This document shows, in pieces, positions 1 to 8,719 of a DNA stretch of 64,000 nt. This DNA is from Amorphoplanes friuliensis DSM 7358. Its GTDB lineage: Bacteria; Actinomycetota; Actinomycetes; Mycobacteriales; Micromonosporaceae. Every line of letters starts with the position of its first letter. Position 1 is the stretch's first letter. The stretch is from NCBI RefSeq assembly GCF_000494755.1, contig NC_022657.1:4750001-4814000 (forward strand), given 5' to 3'. Under the pieces are notes generated by a model. The model was not told the origin of the DNA, made no database searches, and was given only the letters and a program-made list of their open reading frames with translations. The position numbers and the translations under genes are program-made.

Positions 1-38
1 GGCGGCGAACGGGTGCCGGCGGGGACGGAGGGACCGAA

Positions 39-449
39 GTGGCCACCTGGGACGACGTCCGGCGGATCATGGCGGCGCTGCCCGCGACGACCGAGCGCGC
101 ACCCCGCGAGTGGCGGGCGCGGGACAAGAACCTGGCCTGGGAGCGCCCCCTGCGCAAGGGCGATCTCGCCGCCCTCGGCGACGACGCACCCTCCGGCGAC
201 ATCCTGGGCGTACGCGTGGAGGACGTAGGGGTCGCCGAGGCCCTGGTCGCGGACGACCCGGCGGTGTACTTCACGACGCCGCACTTCGCGGGTTATCCGG
301 CCGTGCTCGTCCGGCTCGAAGTGATCGAACCGGACGAGTTGCACGAGTTGCTCCGCGACGCCTGGCTGGCGCGGGCGCCCAAGCGCGTCGTCAAGGAGTT
401 CCTGGAGGGTCAGGGCCTCGCAGGCGGGGAAGGAACAGGACTGCGATGA
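39..449 (+). CDS. MmcQ/YjbR family protein
   Basis: Protein of 136 residues with the features of the MmcQ/YjbR family (PF04237-type, CyaY-like fold): an N-terminal helix (TWDDVRRIMAALP), a conserved aromatic/Arg stretch (KNLAWERPLRKGD) and a C-terminal helix ending in AWLARAPKRVVKEF. The family is small, cytoplasmic and sometimes called DNA-binding, but its biochemical role is not established. GTG start is preceded by a purine-rich GGACGGAGGGA. Its stop overlaps the ATG of the TetR gene by four bases, so the two are probably co-transcribed. Upstream sequence is cut by the window edge, so more operon members may precede it. Confidence 0.85.
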   Translation: MATWDDVRRIMAALPATTERAPREWRARDKNLAWERPLRKGDLAALGDDAPSGDILGVRVEDVGVAEALVADDPAVYFTTPHFAGYPAVLVRLEVIEPDELHELLRDAWLARAPKRVVKEFLEGQGLAGGEGTGLR

Positions 450-1009
450 GCGAGCGCCCGCTGCGCGCCGATGCCCGGCGTAACCGCGACCGGCTGCTCG
501 AGGTCGCCGTCCGGGCCTTCTCCACCGACGGCCCGGACGTGGCCCTCGAGACGATCGCGCGCAGCGCCGGGGTCGGCATCGGCACGCTGTACCGGCACTT
601 TCCCACGCGGGAGGCGCTCGTCGAGGCGGCCTACCGCAGTGAGCTCGACCGGCTCTGCGACTCGGCCGAGGAACTGCTCGCGTCCGGGGAGCCGGACCGG
701 GCGCTGCGGGCGTGGATGGACCGCTTCGTCGACTACCTCGCGACCAAGCGCGGCATGGCCGAGGCGTTGCGGATGGTCATCGTCTCGGGCGGCGACCCGT
801 TCGCGCACAGCCGGGAACGACTGACGGACGCCCTGACGATGCTGCTCGACGCGGGCATCCGCGGCGGCAGCCTGCGCGCGGACGTCCCGGTGCTGGACCT
901 CCTGACCGGCCTGAACGGCGTGGCGCTCGCGACCGGCAGCCCGGGACAGCGGGACCAGGCCGACCGGCTGCTCGACCTGATGATGGACGGGTTGCGCCCC
1001 CGCACCTAG
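446..1009 (+). CDS. TetR/AcrR family transcriptional regulator
   Basis: A 187-residue TetR-type repressor. The N-terminal HTH is clear (RNRDRLLEVAVRAF, then ETIARSAGVGIGTLYRHFPTREALVEAAY); the rest is the variable helical ligand-binding domain. The ATG was chosen because it makes an ATGA overlap with the preceding MmcQ gene and the protein then starts just before the HTH, as usual for the family. Ligand and targets cannot be read from the sequence. It is convergent with, and overlaps by four bases, the hydrolase gene on the other strand. Regulation of its own operon is plausible, but the promoter is outside the window. Confidence 0.9.
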   Translation: MSERPLRADARRNRDRLLEVAVRAFSTDGPDVALETIARSAGVGIGTLYRHFPTREALVEAAYRSELDRLCDSAEELLASGEPDRALRAWMDRFVDYLATKRGMAEALRMVIVSGGDPFAHSRERLTDALTMLLDAGIRGGSLRADVPVLDLLTGLNGVALATGSPGQRDQADRLLDLMMDGLRPRT

Positions 1010-1623
1010 CCGATCCGCGCGGCCAGCCAGTCGTGCAGAGCCGTGAGGGCCGGCGCGGCGATGCCGTGGCCACCCGGATCACGCCGGGCGGTCAGCGTGG
1101 CGCCGCTCTCGTCGTGCAGATAGGACCACGTCCGCGCCTGCAACTCCGGCGGGATCACCCGGTCCTGCTCCCCGTGGGCCAGAAACACGGGTACGCCGGG
1201 GAGGCGCCGTGGTGTCGTCGGCACACCCGCGTCGAACGGGAGTGTGCCGTACAGGATCGCCGTGCTCGCGAAGCGGGACGGCGCGTCCAGGAGCAGGCCA
1301 CCGGCGAAGGCCGCGCCGCCGCTGAAGCCGACGAGGTGCACCGGCCGCTCCCCCAGGGTGTCGAGCCAGCCGCGGAACCAGTCGATCGAGAGGCGCAGCG
1401 AGTCGGGCAGCGGGCGGCCGATGCCGCGGTTGGCGAACCAGGCGAAGCCACCACCCTCGGCGATCGGCGCGCGCACCGCGGCGTACGTGGGGCCGGGCGG
1501 GAGGTGGTCCGCCAGCGCGATGATCTCCTTCTCGTGCGACCCGCGGCCGTGCAGCAGCACGACCAGCGGGCCCGCGGTCCCGAGGTCACCGGCAACAGCG
1601 ACCTCGGGCGCGGGGTACGCCAT
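1006..1623 (-). CDS. Alpha/beta hydrolase (carboxylesterase/phospholipase-like)
   Basis: A 205-residue single-domain alpha/beta hydrolase. It has the oxyanion HGRGS motif near the N-terminus, the nucleophile elbow GFSGG, an acid region (LAHGEQDRVIPPE) and a catalytic His in PGGHGIAAP. It resembles the short carboxylesterase/phospholipase family (COG0400). No signal peptide, so probably cytoplasmic. The ATG overlaps the stop of the upstream reductase gene in an ATGA, which fixes the start and makes a two-gene operon. Substrate unknown. Confidence 0.85.
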   Translation of the reverse strand: MAYPAPEVAVAGDLGTAGPLVVLLHGRGSHEKEIIALADHLPPGPTYAAVRAPIAEGGGFAWFANRGIGRPLPDSLRLSIDWFRGWLDTLGERPVHLVGFSGGAAFAGGLLLDAPSRFASTAILYGTLPFDAGVPTTPRRLPGVPVFLAHGEQDRVIPPELQARTWSYLHDESGATLTARRDPGGHGIAAPALTALHDWLAARIG

Positions 1624-2261
1624 CAGGCGGTCGCGGTCGTCGGGCCGGCGAGCTGCCAGCCGGTCTGCCACACCCAGCCGTTGGCGGCGTTGACCGTGAT
1701 GTTGAGGAACGCCATCTCCTCGAGCGAGCGGGCCTTGCGCAGCCCGCCGACGTCGACCGGCCGCAGGCCCAGCGAGGCGGTGAACTCGGCGACACGCGCC
1801 TTGGCGCCCTCGTCGTCGGCGGCGATGAACGCGTCCAGCGGCCGGCCGTTCTCCTGCGGGTCGGCGTAGCGGCCGGCGAAGAGCGTGTTGAGCGCCTTCA
1901 CGACGGGCGCGCCGGGCACGACCTCCTGCAGCTCGTGCGCGAACGAGACACCCGCGATGTCGAGGCCGTCAAAGCTGGCGTTGATCGGGTTGGTCGCGTC
2001 CACGAGCGGGGTGCCCGCGAGCACTCCGGCCAGCTCGGCAGCCACACCGCGGGCGGCACCGGCCGGTACGGCGAGAACCACGAGGTCGGAACCCTGCGCG
2101 GCCTCGACGGCGGTGCCGGCGGCCTGCGCTCCGGTCGCGGCGGCGACGTCGGCGGCGTGCTCGGGGTGGGCGGCGGCGAGAGTGACGGTGTGACCGGCCT
2201 TGACGGCGGCAGTGCTCAGGGCGGACCCCACGTTGCCGGTCCCGATGATGGCGATGCGCAT
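1623..2261 (-). CDS. NADPH-dependent F420 reductase-like dinucleotide-binding protein
   Basis: A 212-residue Rossmann protein beginning MRIAIIGTGNVGSAL, the GxGxxG dinucleotide-binding loop of the COG2085/NADP oxidoreductase F420-dependent group. Later blocks (VVLAVPAGAARG, DATNPIN, KALNTLFAG) fit that family, whose members pass hydride between NADPH and F420 or an unknown partner. The ATG at 2261 is preferred over a GTG six bases upstream because AAAGGAG lies five bases before it. It is the first gene of a two-gene operon with the hydrolase. Two near-identical palindromes lie directly upstream, so it is probably repressed by a small-molecule-sensing regulator encoded elsewhere. Use of F420 rather than NADP alone is inferred. 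Confidence 0.85.
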   Translation of the reverse strand: MRIAIIGTGNVGSALSTAAVKAGHTVTLAAAHPEHAADVAAATGAQAAGTAVEAAQGSDLVVLAVPAGAARGVAAELAGVLAGTPLVDATNPINASFDGLDIAGVSFAHELQEVVPGAPVVKALNTLFAGRYADPQENGRPLDAFIAADDEGAKARVAEFTASLGLRPVDVGGLRKARSLEEMAFLNITVNAANGWVWQTGWQLAGPTTATA

Positions 2262-2272
2262 GACCACTCCTT

Positions 2273-2290
2273 TAGTTGAAGCTACAACTA
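2273..2290. promoter_or_regulatory. Palindromic operator, copy 1
   Basis: TAGTTGAAGCTACAACTA is an inverted repeat (TAGTTG/CAACTA) just upstream of the ribosome binding site of the reductase gene. A second copy lies 45 bases away. Size and symmetry suit a MarR- or HxlR-type winged-helix repressor; no such gene is adjacent. Confidence 0.6.
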
Positions 2291-2317
2291 CCTACGGACA
2301 ACCGTACGGCAGAGAGT

Positions 2318-2335
2318 TAGTTGAAGCAACAACCT
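2318..2335. promoter_or_regulatory. Palindromic operator, copy 2
   Basis: TAGTTGAAGCAACAACCT repeats 15 of the 18 bases of the site at 2273, in the same orientation and 45 bases (about four helical turns) away. It probably forms a paired operator for the minus-strand reductase/hydrolase operon. Confidence 0.55.
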
Positions 2336-2422
2336 ATGACGGCACTCTCAAGTCGCGGCCGCACCGTTCGATAGACAGGCTGCGGTACCCGGAGGGGGAA
2401 TCGCGGGCCTGGAGGAGCGACG

Positions 2423-4240
2423 ATGGTGCGGACGGCGCGGGTGCTGCCGGCGTTCCTCCGTGACCCCGGCATGCGCGCCCTGGCCGCGGTGCTCGTGCTC
2501 GGCAGCCTCTGGTACTCGTTCCCGGTCCTCGGGCTCGAGGTCCTGATCGCCGGCTTCTGGCCGATCCAGGTCGGCCTCGACGTCGTGCTGGCGCTGACCT
2601 CCTGGCGGGTGTCCCGGGATCCCGCGGCACCCGCGTCCACCCGGCGGTTCTGGCGCTCGATGGCCCTCGCCGCGGCGGTCTTCACCGTCGGCGACGTCGT
2701 CCAGACCGTGCAGAGTGCCGCCGATCTCACGGTCGGCGCGCTGCTCAGCGGCAATCTGCACCTGGCGTTCATCGTCATCGGTGTCTCGATGCCGCTCTGG
2801 GCGATGTTGACCCACCCGATCCGGGCCACCGGCCGCGAGCGGCTGCGGTTCTGGCTGGACGCCGCGACCGTGCTGACCGCCGCCGCGTCGTTCCTGTGGG
2901 CGTTCCTGATCAGTCAGCTGATGGGGGCCGAGCCCAGCCTGCTGGTGCTCAATTCGCTGCTCGCGACCATCATGCTGATCATCTTCTTCGGCATCGCCAA
3001 GCTCATCCTCGGCGGCAACGCGCCCTTCCGGCGGGTCGCCGCGACCATCGCGCTGGTCGGCGTCGTGCTGACCGCCATCGGCGCCGGGCTGGACGGGCTC
3101 GGGGCGACCGAACACCCCGCGTTGTTCATGCTGGCCAGTTTTGTGCCCTGCGTGATCATGGCCGCCTGCCCGCGGGCGCAGACCGTGGAGATGCGCCTGA
3201 CCGGGCCCGGCGAGGAGCGCCGCCGCCGCAAGCCGTTCAGCCTGATGCCCTACGGCGCCGCGCTGTCCATCTACGCGACCGGCCTGTTCAGCCTGGCCAC
3301 CGAGGGGCTCTCCCTCCGCAGCTGGGGCCTGGTGATCGGCTCGCTGGCCGTCACGCTGCTCGTCCTGGGCCGGCAGATCGCCGCGTTCCTCGACAACGCC
3401 ATGCTGCTGCGCCGCCTCGGCGAGCAGGAACGCCGCTTCCGCTCGCTGATCGAGCACTCCTCGGACCTCACGGTCATCACCGACCGGAGAGGCCTGGTGA
3501 CCTTCTCCAGCCCGGCGGTCACCCGCATGCTCGGGTACGCCCCGGAGGAGCTGCTGGGCTCCCCGATGCAGGCGCTGGTCCACCCCGACGACCTGCCCGC
3601 GCCGGCGGGTGGTCCCTGGCAGGGACGGGTACGCCACCACGACGGCACCTGGCGCTACCTCGACGTCATGGCCACCGACCGCTACGACGACCCCAGCGTG
3701 TCCGGCCTGATCTCCAACGCCCGCGACATCACCGAGGCGCGGGCGTTCCAGGAGCAGCTGCGCTTCGACGCCACCCACGACATGCTGACGGGCCTGGCCA
3801 ACCGCGCGCTGTTCCACCGCGGGCTCGACGAGGCGGACGGCGACGACCTCATCGGTGTCCTCGCGATCGACCTCGACGACTTCAAAATCATCAACGACAC
3901 GCTGGGCCACCACATCGGCGACCGGGTGCTGACCGTGGCGGCCGAGCGGCTGCGGGCCTGCGTCCGCGAGGACACCGATCTGGTCGCCCGCCTCGGCGGT
4001 GACGAGTTCGCGGTGATCCTGAGGGGAACGACAGCCGGGGAGGCCTCCGCCACCGCCGGCCGGATCGTCGCGGCCCTGATGGAGCCGGCCACGATCGAGG
4101 GCAACACGCTCGCGGTCAAGGCCAGTGTCGGTGTCGCCACCGGACCGGCCCGGACGGCACAGCTGCTGCTGCGGGCGGCCGACACCGCGATGTACGACGC
4201 GAAGCGCAGCGGCAAAGGCACCCTGGCGATCGCGGGCTGA
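2423..4240 (+). CDS. Membrane PAS-GGDEF diguanylate cyclase
   Basis: A 605-residue protein. Residues 1 to about 320 hold roughly eight hydrophobic segments, a MASE-like membrane sensor. A short coiled linker (LRRLGEQERRFRSLIEH) leads into a PAS domain (about 345-450: VITDRRGLVTFSSPAVTRMLGYAPEE), and a GGDEF domain ends the protein. The catalytic GGDEF motif is intact at residues 525-529, so it should make cyclic di-GMP from two GTP at the membrane. The five-residue-upstream RxxD inhibitory site is not present in canonical form (EDTD instead), suggesting no classical product inhibition. There is no EAL domain. The start follows GGAGGAG with six bases of spacing. It appears to be transcribed alone. 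Confidence 0.93.
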   Translation: MVRTARVLPAFLRDPGMRALAAVLVLGSLWYSFPVLGLEVLIAGFWPIQVGLDVVLALTSWRVSRDPAAPASTRRFWRSMALAAAVFTVGDVVQTVQSAADLTVGALLSGNLHLAFIVIGVSMPLWAMLTHPIRATGRERLRFWLDAATVLTAAASFLWAFLISQLMGAEPSLLVLNSLLATIMLIIFFGIAKLILGGNAPFRRVAATIALVGVVLTAIGAGLDGLGATEHPALFMLASFVPCVIMAACPRAQTVEMRLTGPGEERRRRKPFSLMPYGAALSIYATGLFSLATEGLSLRSWGLVIGSLAVTLLVLGRQIAAFLDNAMLLRRLGEQERRFRSLIEHSSDLTVITDRRGLVTFSSPAVTRMLGYAPEELLGSPMQALVHPDDLPAPAGGPWQGRVRHHDGTWRYLDVMATDRYDDPSVSGLISNARDITEARAFQEQLRFDATHDMLTGLANRALFHRGLDEADGDDLIGVLAIDLDDFKIINDTLGHHIGDRVLTVAAERLRACVREDTDLVARLGGDEFAVILRGTTAGEASATAGRIVAALMEPATIEGNTLAVKASVGVATGPARTAQLLLRAADTAMYDAKRSGKGTLAIAG

Positions 4241-4246
4241 GCCGCC

Positions 4247-4720
4247 TCAGGCCTGGATCAGGGCCCAGCACCAGGACCCGGCGGCCACAGTGCACAGCAG
4301 CGTACGGGCGTTGTTCCAGCGTACCCAGGGCTGCTCGAACGTCGCACGGGCCGCGACCGGATCGGTGAGGCCGGCCGCGTCGAGGCCGTTGTTGAGGGGG
4401 ACGTTGATCCGTCCCGTGATCACGAGCTGGGCGAGGTAGCAGGCCAGGCCCAGAACCGCCGGGATCAGCACGGCCGTGTCACCGTCGATCGCGACCAGGG
4501 CCACGGCCAGCGCGCCGGAGACGAGGGCGCCGACGAAGATCAGGAAGAACCAGCCGTTGAGGATCGCGCGGTTGATGCGTTGCATCACCTCGACGAGCAC
4601 GGCGTCACCGGTGCCGCGCAGGCCGGGCATCACCGAGAACGAGTAGGCGTGGAAGAAGCCCGCCATCATCGCCGTGGTCAGCGTCGCGGCGAGCAGGGCC
4701 GCAGTGCGCAGGGCGTCCAT
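4247..4720 (-). CDS. DUF1772 family membrane protein
   Basis: A 157-residue integral membrane protein with four hydrophobic segments. Family hallmarks are GFFHAYSFSVMPGL near the N-terminus, the middle QRINRAILNGWFFLIFVGA and the end segment INVPLNNGLD...WVRWNNARTLLC. This is the DUF1772/anthrone-oxygenase-like group. Some fungal members are oxygenases in polyketide pathways; bacterial members are uncharacterised, so no reaction is assigned. It lies downstream of the terminator at 4740-4775 and is probably transcribed separately from the glycosidase gene on the same strand. Confidence 0.8.
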   Translation of the reverse strand: MDALRTAALLAATLTTAMMAGFFHAYSFSVMPGLRGTGDAVLVEVMQRINRAILNGWFFLIFVGALVSGALAVALVAIDGDTAVLIPAVLGLACYLAQLVITGRINVPLNNGLDAAGLTDPVAARATFEQPWVRWNNARTLLCTVAAGSWCWALIQA

Positions 4721-4739
4721 GCGGGCACTCTATAGACGG

Positions 4740-4775
4740 CACGAGCCGCCCGGCAGGCCCGCCGGGCGGCTCGTG
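4740..4775 (-). terminator. Rho-independent-type hairpin
   Basis: A perfect 15-base inverted repeat (CACGAGCCGCCCGGC and its complement, loop AGGCCC) lies 15 bases after the stop of the minus-strand glycosidase gene. There is no U-tract, as is common in high-GC actinomycetes. Confidence 0.75.
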
Positions 4776-4789
4776 AGATCAGAAATTCG

Positions 4790-6490
4790 TCAGCGCAGCT
4801 TGACGTCGAAGATCTTGTCAGCGGCGAGGGTCTTGAACGCGGCCAGGGCCGTCTTCGTCGAGTCGATGCTGATGTCGCGGTCGCCCTGGTCGTCACGCTT
4901 GGTGTCGAAGTAGACGATCGCCTTGATGCCCGGGCGCTTCTTCAGCTCCGGCAGCACGCTCCTGAACCCGGCGGACTTGTCGGCGACCTTGCCGACGCGG
5001 TGGTAGACGCCCCACTCGGCAACCATGATCGGCTTGCTGGCGTGCTTGGTGGTGGCCCAGTCGTACCAGCCGAGGCCGCCGCCGGTCGGCTGACGGTCGA
5101 GCAGGTCGCCGAACAGACCGAAGTGGTAGTAGCCCTTCTCGGCGCTCACGTACGAGTCGAGACCCATCCAGTCGACGACGTCGTCACCCGGGTAGAGGTC
5201 CTTCCACCAGGACTGCGCCATCCACTTCTCGTTGCCCATGTAGGCCATGACGTTGATCGCGTTGCTGACACCCTTGGCGCGCAGGCGCAGGATCGTGTGG
5301 CGGTACATCGCGGCGAAGTCCTTCGCCTCCCAGCCGGAGCCGGACTTGGCGACGACGTCGTTCTCGGGCTCGTGGTTGAGGACGAGGTAGAACTTCTCCG
5401 GGAAGGTGCTCTTGATGCGGGCGGCGAACTTGTCGATGCGGGCGTCCTGCTCACCCTTGGCAACCTTGGCCCAGGTCGAACCGTACGCGATCTTCCAGTT
5501 GAGCAGGAGCACACGCGGCTTGGCGGCGTCGCGGGCCATCGCCATCTCGGACTTGGTCGGGAACGGCTCGTCACCCTTGTGGTACGCGTGGAAGATGCTC
5601 GCCGTACGCCCGCTGAGCTTCTCGAAGTCCTTCAGCGCCTGGTCACGCGGGGCGTCGGTGAAACCGCCGGCGGCGGCACCCCAGAGCACGCCGCAGGACG
5701 GCACGAGCAGCTTGTCGGTCACGCAGTCGCCGCCGGAAGGCGCCGGGGTCGTGGGCGCGGGCGTCGTGGGAACCGGGGTCGTCGTCGCGGGCGGCGGCAT
5801 GTCCTCGTCCTCGATCGGGGTCGCCGACGGCGGCACGACCTCGTCCGGCACGTAGTCGGTCGGGGGCTCGACCGGCACGGACGGCTGGGCCGGGGCGGTC
5901 TCGGCCGGAGCCGGCGTGGTCGCGGTGGTGGACACGAGCAGCGCGGGGGCGCCGCTCCTGCCCTCGGCGGACCGGATGCGGGTGACGGCGTTCGCGGCCG
6001 AGGACTGCAGGGCGAAGGAGTAGGCGCCCGGGCCGGTGACGACCGAGGCGAGGTCGAAGGTCAGCTCACCGGCGTCGGCCTTCGGGCTCACCGAGGCGAC
6101 GTCCGCACCCAGCGCCGGAGCGGTGGCGGCGGTGACGGTCTTCTCCGACCAGCTGCTGTCCGCGACCCGGCTCAGCGTGATCCGGCCCGCGATGTCGCCG
6201 ACGGTGACCAGCTTCAGCTTGGCGCCCGTGACCTTGACACCGGCCGGGACCAGGAACTTCAGGAAGCCGATCTTGGTGTCGCCGTCCATGCGGCCGATGG
6301 CCAGCTTGTCCTCGCCGCCGAAGCCGGCGTTCTTGCGGCCGCTCGAGACGTAGGTGTCGTCACCGGCAGCCAGCTTGAGCTCGGGGCCGGCCACGGCCGA
6401 CGCGGGCGCCGAGGCGACCAGCGCGGTCCCGGCACCGGCCACCAGAGCGGCCAGGGCGGTCACGGACTTCTGCAGCTTCTTGCGACGCAA
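4790..6490 (-). CDS. Secreted GH26-like glycoside hydrolase with N-terminal DNRLRE-type domain
   Basis: About 566 residues. The N-terminus is a Sec signal (RRKKLQKS, hydrophobic stretch, ASAPASAVA). It is followed by a beta-sandwich DNRLRE-like domain ([25 protein letters not shown], about residues 35-190), a Pro/Thr/Glu-rich linker and a C-terminal catalytic domain. The catalytic part has VLNHEPEND, placing a candidate acid/base Glu, and KPIMVAEWG, placing a candidate nucleophile Glu, as in GH26 beta-mannanases and related enzymes. It probably acts on plant or microbial polysaccharide outside the cell. A TTG start at 6490 is chosen because GGGGGAG lies eight bases before it; an in-frame ATG at 6520 lacks a good ribosome binding site. 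Family assignment is by motif only. Confidence 0.82.
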   Translation of the reverse strand: MRRKKLQKSVTALAALVAGAGTALVASAPASAVAGPELKLAAGDDTYVSSGRKNAGFGGEDKLAIGRMDGDTKIGFLKFLVPAGVKVTGAKLKLVTVGDIAGRITLSRVADSSWSEKTVTAATAPALGADVASVSPKADAGELTFDLASVVTGPGAYSFALQSSAANAVTRIRSAEGRSGAPALLVSTTATTPAPAETAPAQPSVPVEPPTDYVPDEVVPPSATPIEDEDMPPPATTTPVPTTPAPTTPAPSGGDCVTDKLLVPSCGVLWGAAAGGFTDAPRDQALKDFEKLSGRTASIFHAYHKGDEPFPTKSEMAMARDAAKPRVLLLNWKIAYGSTWAKVAKGEQDARIDKFAARIKSTFPEKFYLVLNHEPENDVVAKSGSGWEAKDFAAMYRHTILRLRAKGVSNAINVMAYMGNEKWMAQSWWKDLYPGDDVVDWMGLDSYVSAEKGYYHFGLFGDLLDRQPTGGGLGWYDWATTKHASKPIMVAEWGVYHRVGKVADKSAGFRSVLPELKKRPGIKAIVYFDTKRDDQGDRDISIDSTKTALAAFKTLAADKIFDVKLR

Positions 6491-6730
6491 TGTCTTTCTC
6501 CCCCGCGTTGTCCGGCGCATGTCGGCCGGGCATGGAGAGAAGATTCCGGGGTCCCCGGTGCGCGGACCGTGCCCGAACAGGTGCCGCCCGGTTGCGAACG
6601 ACACGAACGGCGGGACTTGAGGATTCCTGGGCTCGTCCCGGCGCGCGAATCGCCCGCCGCCGGTCATATGCTGCGGCAGGAGATCATCAACCGTTCGGAG
6701 TGCCTGGCCCGTGACCTTCGAGGAGCAGCA

Positions 6731-7960
6731 GTGACCGTGGAACCCGCCCTGCGTGCCATGCCGGTGATCGACGGGCACAACGACCTGCCGATGGCACTGC
6801 GGGCCCGGGCCGGGTACAGGGTGACCGGGCTCGCCGCGGACCGGCCCGAGTTCCACACGGACATCGCACGGCTGCGTGCGGGCGGGGTCGGCGGGCAGTT
6901 CTGGTCCGTCTACGTGCCGTCGGACCTCAGCGAGCCCGAGGCCGTCGTGGCGACGATGGAGCAGATCGACGCCGTCTACCGGCTCGTGGCCGAGTACCCG
7001 GACGACCTGGCCGTCGCGTACTCCGCGGACGACGTCGAGGCGGCGATCGCCGGTGGCCGGATCGGGTCGCTGATCGGCATCGAGGGCGGGCACAGCCTGG
7101 CGACCTCGCTCGGGGTGCTGCGCGCGTTCGCCCGGCTCGGCGTGCGGTACGTGACGCTGACGCACAACCACAACACGTCGTGGGCGGACTCGGCTGCGGA
7201 CGTACCGGGAGTGGGTGGCCTCGACGACGAGGGCCGGGCGATCGTCGCGGAGATGCAGCGCATCGGGGTGCTCGTGGATCTGTCGCACGTGGCCGCGACG
7301 ACCATGCACGCGGCGCTGGACGTGGCGACCGCCCCGGTGATCTTCAGCCATTCGTCGGCGCGTGCGGTCGCGGACCACCGGCGCAACGCCGCCGACGACG
7401 TCCTGATCCGGCTCCGTGACAACGGTGGCGTCTGCATGGCGACGTTCGTGCCGCTCTTCGTCTCGGCCGAGGTCGCGGCCTGGGCCGAGGCCGCCGACGC
7501 GGAGTGGGCCCGGCTGGGCCTGCCCCCGGCGCCGGACTCCTGGCCGGCCGCACCCCGGCCGGGTCGCGAAGGCGTGACCGGGCCGGCGCCCGCCGGGGGC
7601 TCGTTCCTGTCGGGGCTGCCCGGGACCGAGGTGGCGCCGCCGGAACCGTTCAAGCCCTGGCTGGCCGCGAACCCGCGGCCCGAGGCGACGATCTCCCAGG
7701 TCGCCGATCACGTCGACCACCTCCGCGAGGTCGCCGGCCCCGACCACGTCGGGCTCGGCGGGGACTACGACGGCTGCGACCGGCTGCCCCGCGGGCTCGA
7801 GGACGTGTCCGGATATCCGCGGCTGCTGGAGGAGCTCGCCGGCCGCGGCTGGAGTCAGGACGACCTGGAGAAGCTCACCGGGCGCAACATCCTGCGGGTG
7901 CTGCGCGCGGCCGAGGAGGCCGCGGAGGAACCGCTCTGGCCGATGTCACCGGCGCGCTGA
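6731..7960 (+). CDS. Membrane dipeptidase (peptidase M19, renal dipeptidase family)
   Basis: A 409-residue zinc dipeptidase. The binuclear metal ligands are all visible and spaced as in mammalian membrane dipeptidase: His16 and Asp18 (DGHND), bridging Glu118 (GIEGGHS), His186 (DLSHVA) and His207 (FSHSSAR). A late LGGDYDG segment completes the barrel. The enzyme hydrolyses dipeptides, including D-amino-acid-containing ones. No signal peptide, so probably cytoplasmic. GTG start with GAGGAG six bases upstream. It is divergent from the GH26-like gene across a 240-base gap with no obvious shared operator. Confidence 0.93.
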   Translation: MTVEPALRAMPVIDGHNDLPMALRARAGYRVTGLAADRPEFHTDIARLRAGGVGGQFWSVYVPSDLSEPEAVVATMEQIDAVYRLVAEYPDDLAVAYSADDVEAAIAGGRIGSLIGIEGGHSLATSLGVLRAFARLGVRYVTLTHNHNTSWADSAADVPGVGGLDDEGRAIVAEMQRIGVLVDLSHVAATTMHAALDVATAPVIFSHSSARAVADHRRNAADDVLIRLRDNGGVCMATFVPLFVSAEVAAWAEAADAEWARLGLPPAPDSWPAAPRPGREGVTGPAPAGGSFLSGLPGTEVAPPEPFKPWLAANPRPEATISQVADHVDHLREVAGPDHVGLGGDYDGCDRLPRGLEDVSGYPRLLEELAGRGWSQDDLEKLTGRNILRVLRAAEEAAEEPLWPMSPAR

Positions 7961-7996
7961 CTCCCGAAGTGGCGCGGACAGGGTTGGATGATCGCC

Positions 7997-8650
7997 ATGA
8001 CCGCTCACGACCTCGCCGCCGCCCTGCCGGACATCGCGGCCCTGCGCGACCGCTGCCGCGCCCTGGCGGTGCTCGACGCCGTCCTCGACCCCGGGTCCGA
8101 CCTGCCGTACTACGGCTACGACGCGGCCTGGGGCCCGGGCGTCGAGCTCGCGTCGATGGACAACGGCAGCGGTGACAACTGGTCGATCGTCTTCGCGAAG
8201 ACCGGCGCGCTCCTCCGCGGTTTCGACCACGAGTCACCGATGAGCCCCGCGGTCAACGACGACGTGTGGCCCGGCGTGATCGACACCGTGCCGGCGGTCT
8301 TCGCCGAGCACCTCGAGGAGCCGGCGTTCCAGTTCGACGGCTCGTTCGCGGCGACCGTGTGCCTGTGGCGCCAGGCCGGTGACGACCGCTGGCACGCCGG
8401 CCCCATCAGCTTCCCGGAGGGTGCCGACCCGGACGGCGCCCGCTGGATGTTCCGGATGCTCACCGAGCCGGCGCCGGCGGCGTACCTGCGCTTCGCCCAG
8501 GACTACTACGAACGCGAGATCGACGCCGCGGCCGTCGCCGACGTGTACGCCCTGCGGCCCCTGACCGACGGGACGGTCCGGCGGCTCAACCCCGAGGTGT
8601 CCCTGGCCGAGCTGGCCCCGGACCTCGCCGCGATCGGCTACCCCGGGTAG
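7997..8650 (+). CDS. Conserved hypothetical protein
   Basis: A 217-residue soluble acidic protein that I do not recognise. It is rich in aromatic residues (DLPYYGYDAAWGPG, NGSGDNWSIVFAKTGALLRGFDHESPMSP, DDVWPGVIDTVPAVF), has no signal or membrane segment, and has a mixed alpha/beta look. An ATG at 7988 is possible, but TTGGAT at 7984-7989 stands seven bases before the ATG at 7997, fitting a leaderless start there. It begins 36 bases after the dipeptidase stop, so either read-through or its own promoter could drive it. Confidence 0.7.
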   Translation: MTAHDLAAALPDIAALRDRCRALAVLDAVLDPGSDLPYYGYDAAWGPGVELASMDNGSGDNWSIVFAKTGALLRGFDHESPMSPAVNDDVWPGVIDTVPAVFAEHLEEPAFQFDGSFAATVCLWRQAGDDRWHAGPISFPEGADPDGARWMFRMLTEPAPAAYLRFAQDYYEREIDAAAVADVYALRPLTDGTVRRLNPEVSLAELAPDLAAIGYPG

Positions 8651-8706
8651 GCCGGGTGCGGTGGCCGGTACCTGCCACCCACCTTCCGGCGGTCATCCGG
8701 CGTCCC

Positions 8707-8712
8707 TAGCGT
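8707..8712 (+). promoter_or_regulatory. Leaderless -10 box (TAGCGT)
   Basis: TAGCGT ends seven bases before the GTG at 8720, the spacing expected when transcription starts at the start codon. There is no ribosome binding site upstream of this GTG, which supports the reading. Confidence 0.55.
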
Positions 8713-8719
8713 CGGCCGC

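Noticed and set aside
110-445. Long open frame extending the TetR protein N-terminally from 110
   Set aside because: It is a high-GC shadow over the MmcQ gene; the Arg/Pro-rich translation has no family features, and the TetR HTH begins right after the ATG at 446.
2348-3913. 521-codon minus-strand frame across the GGDEF gene
   Set aside because: Composition (His/Arg/Glu/Gly/Gln-rich, no hydrophobic core) is typical of the antisense of a high-GC gene.
5000-6730. Open frame that extends the dipeptidase upstream by 577 codons
   Set aside because: It is antisense to the GH26-like gene, low in complexity, and the dipeptidase has a good GTG and ribosome binding site at 6731.
6491-6730. Cyclic-di-AMP (ydaO) riboswitch before the glycosidase
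   Set aside because: Such riboswitches precede some actinobacterial cell-wall hydrolases, but I could not find the conserved paired elements in this gap.
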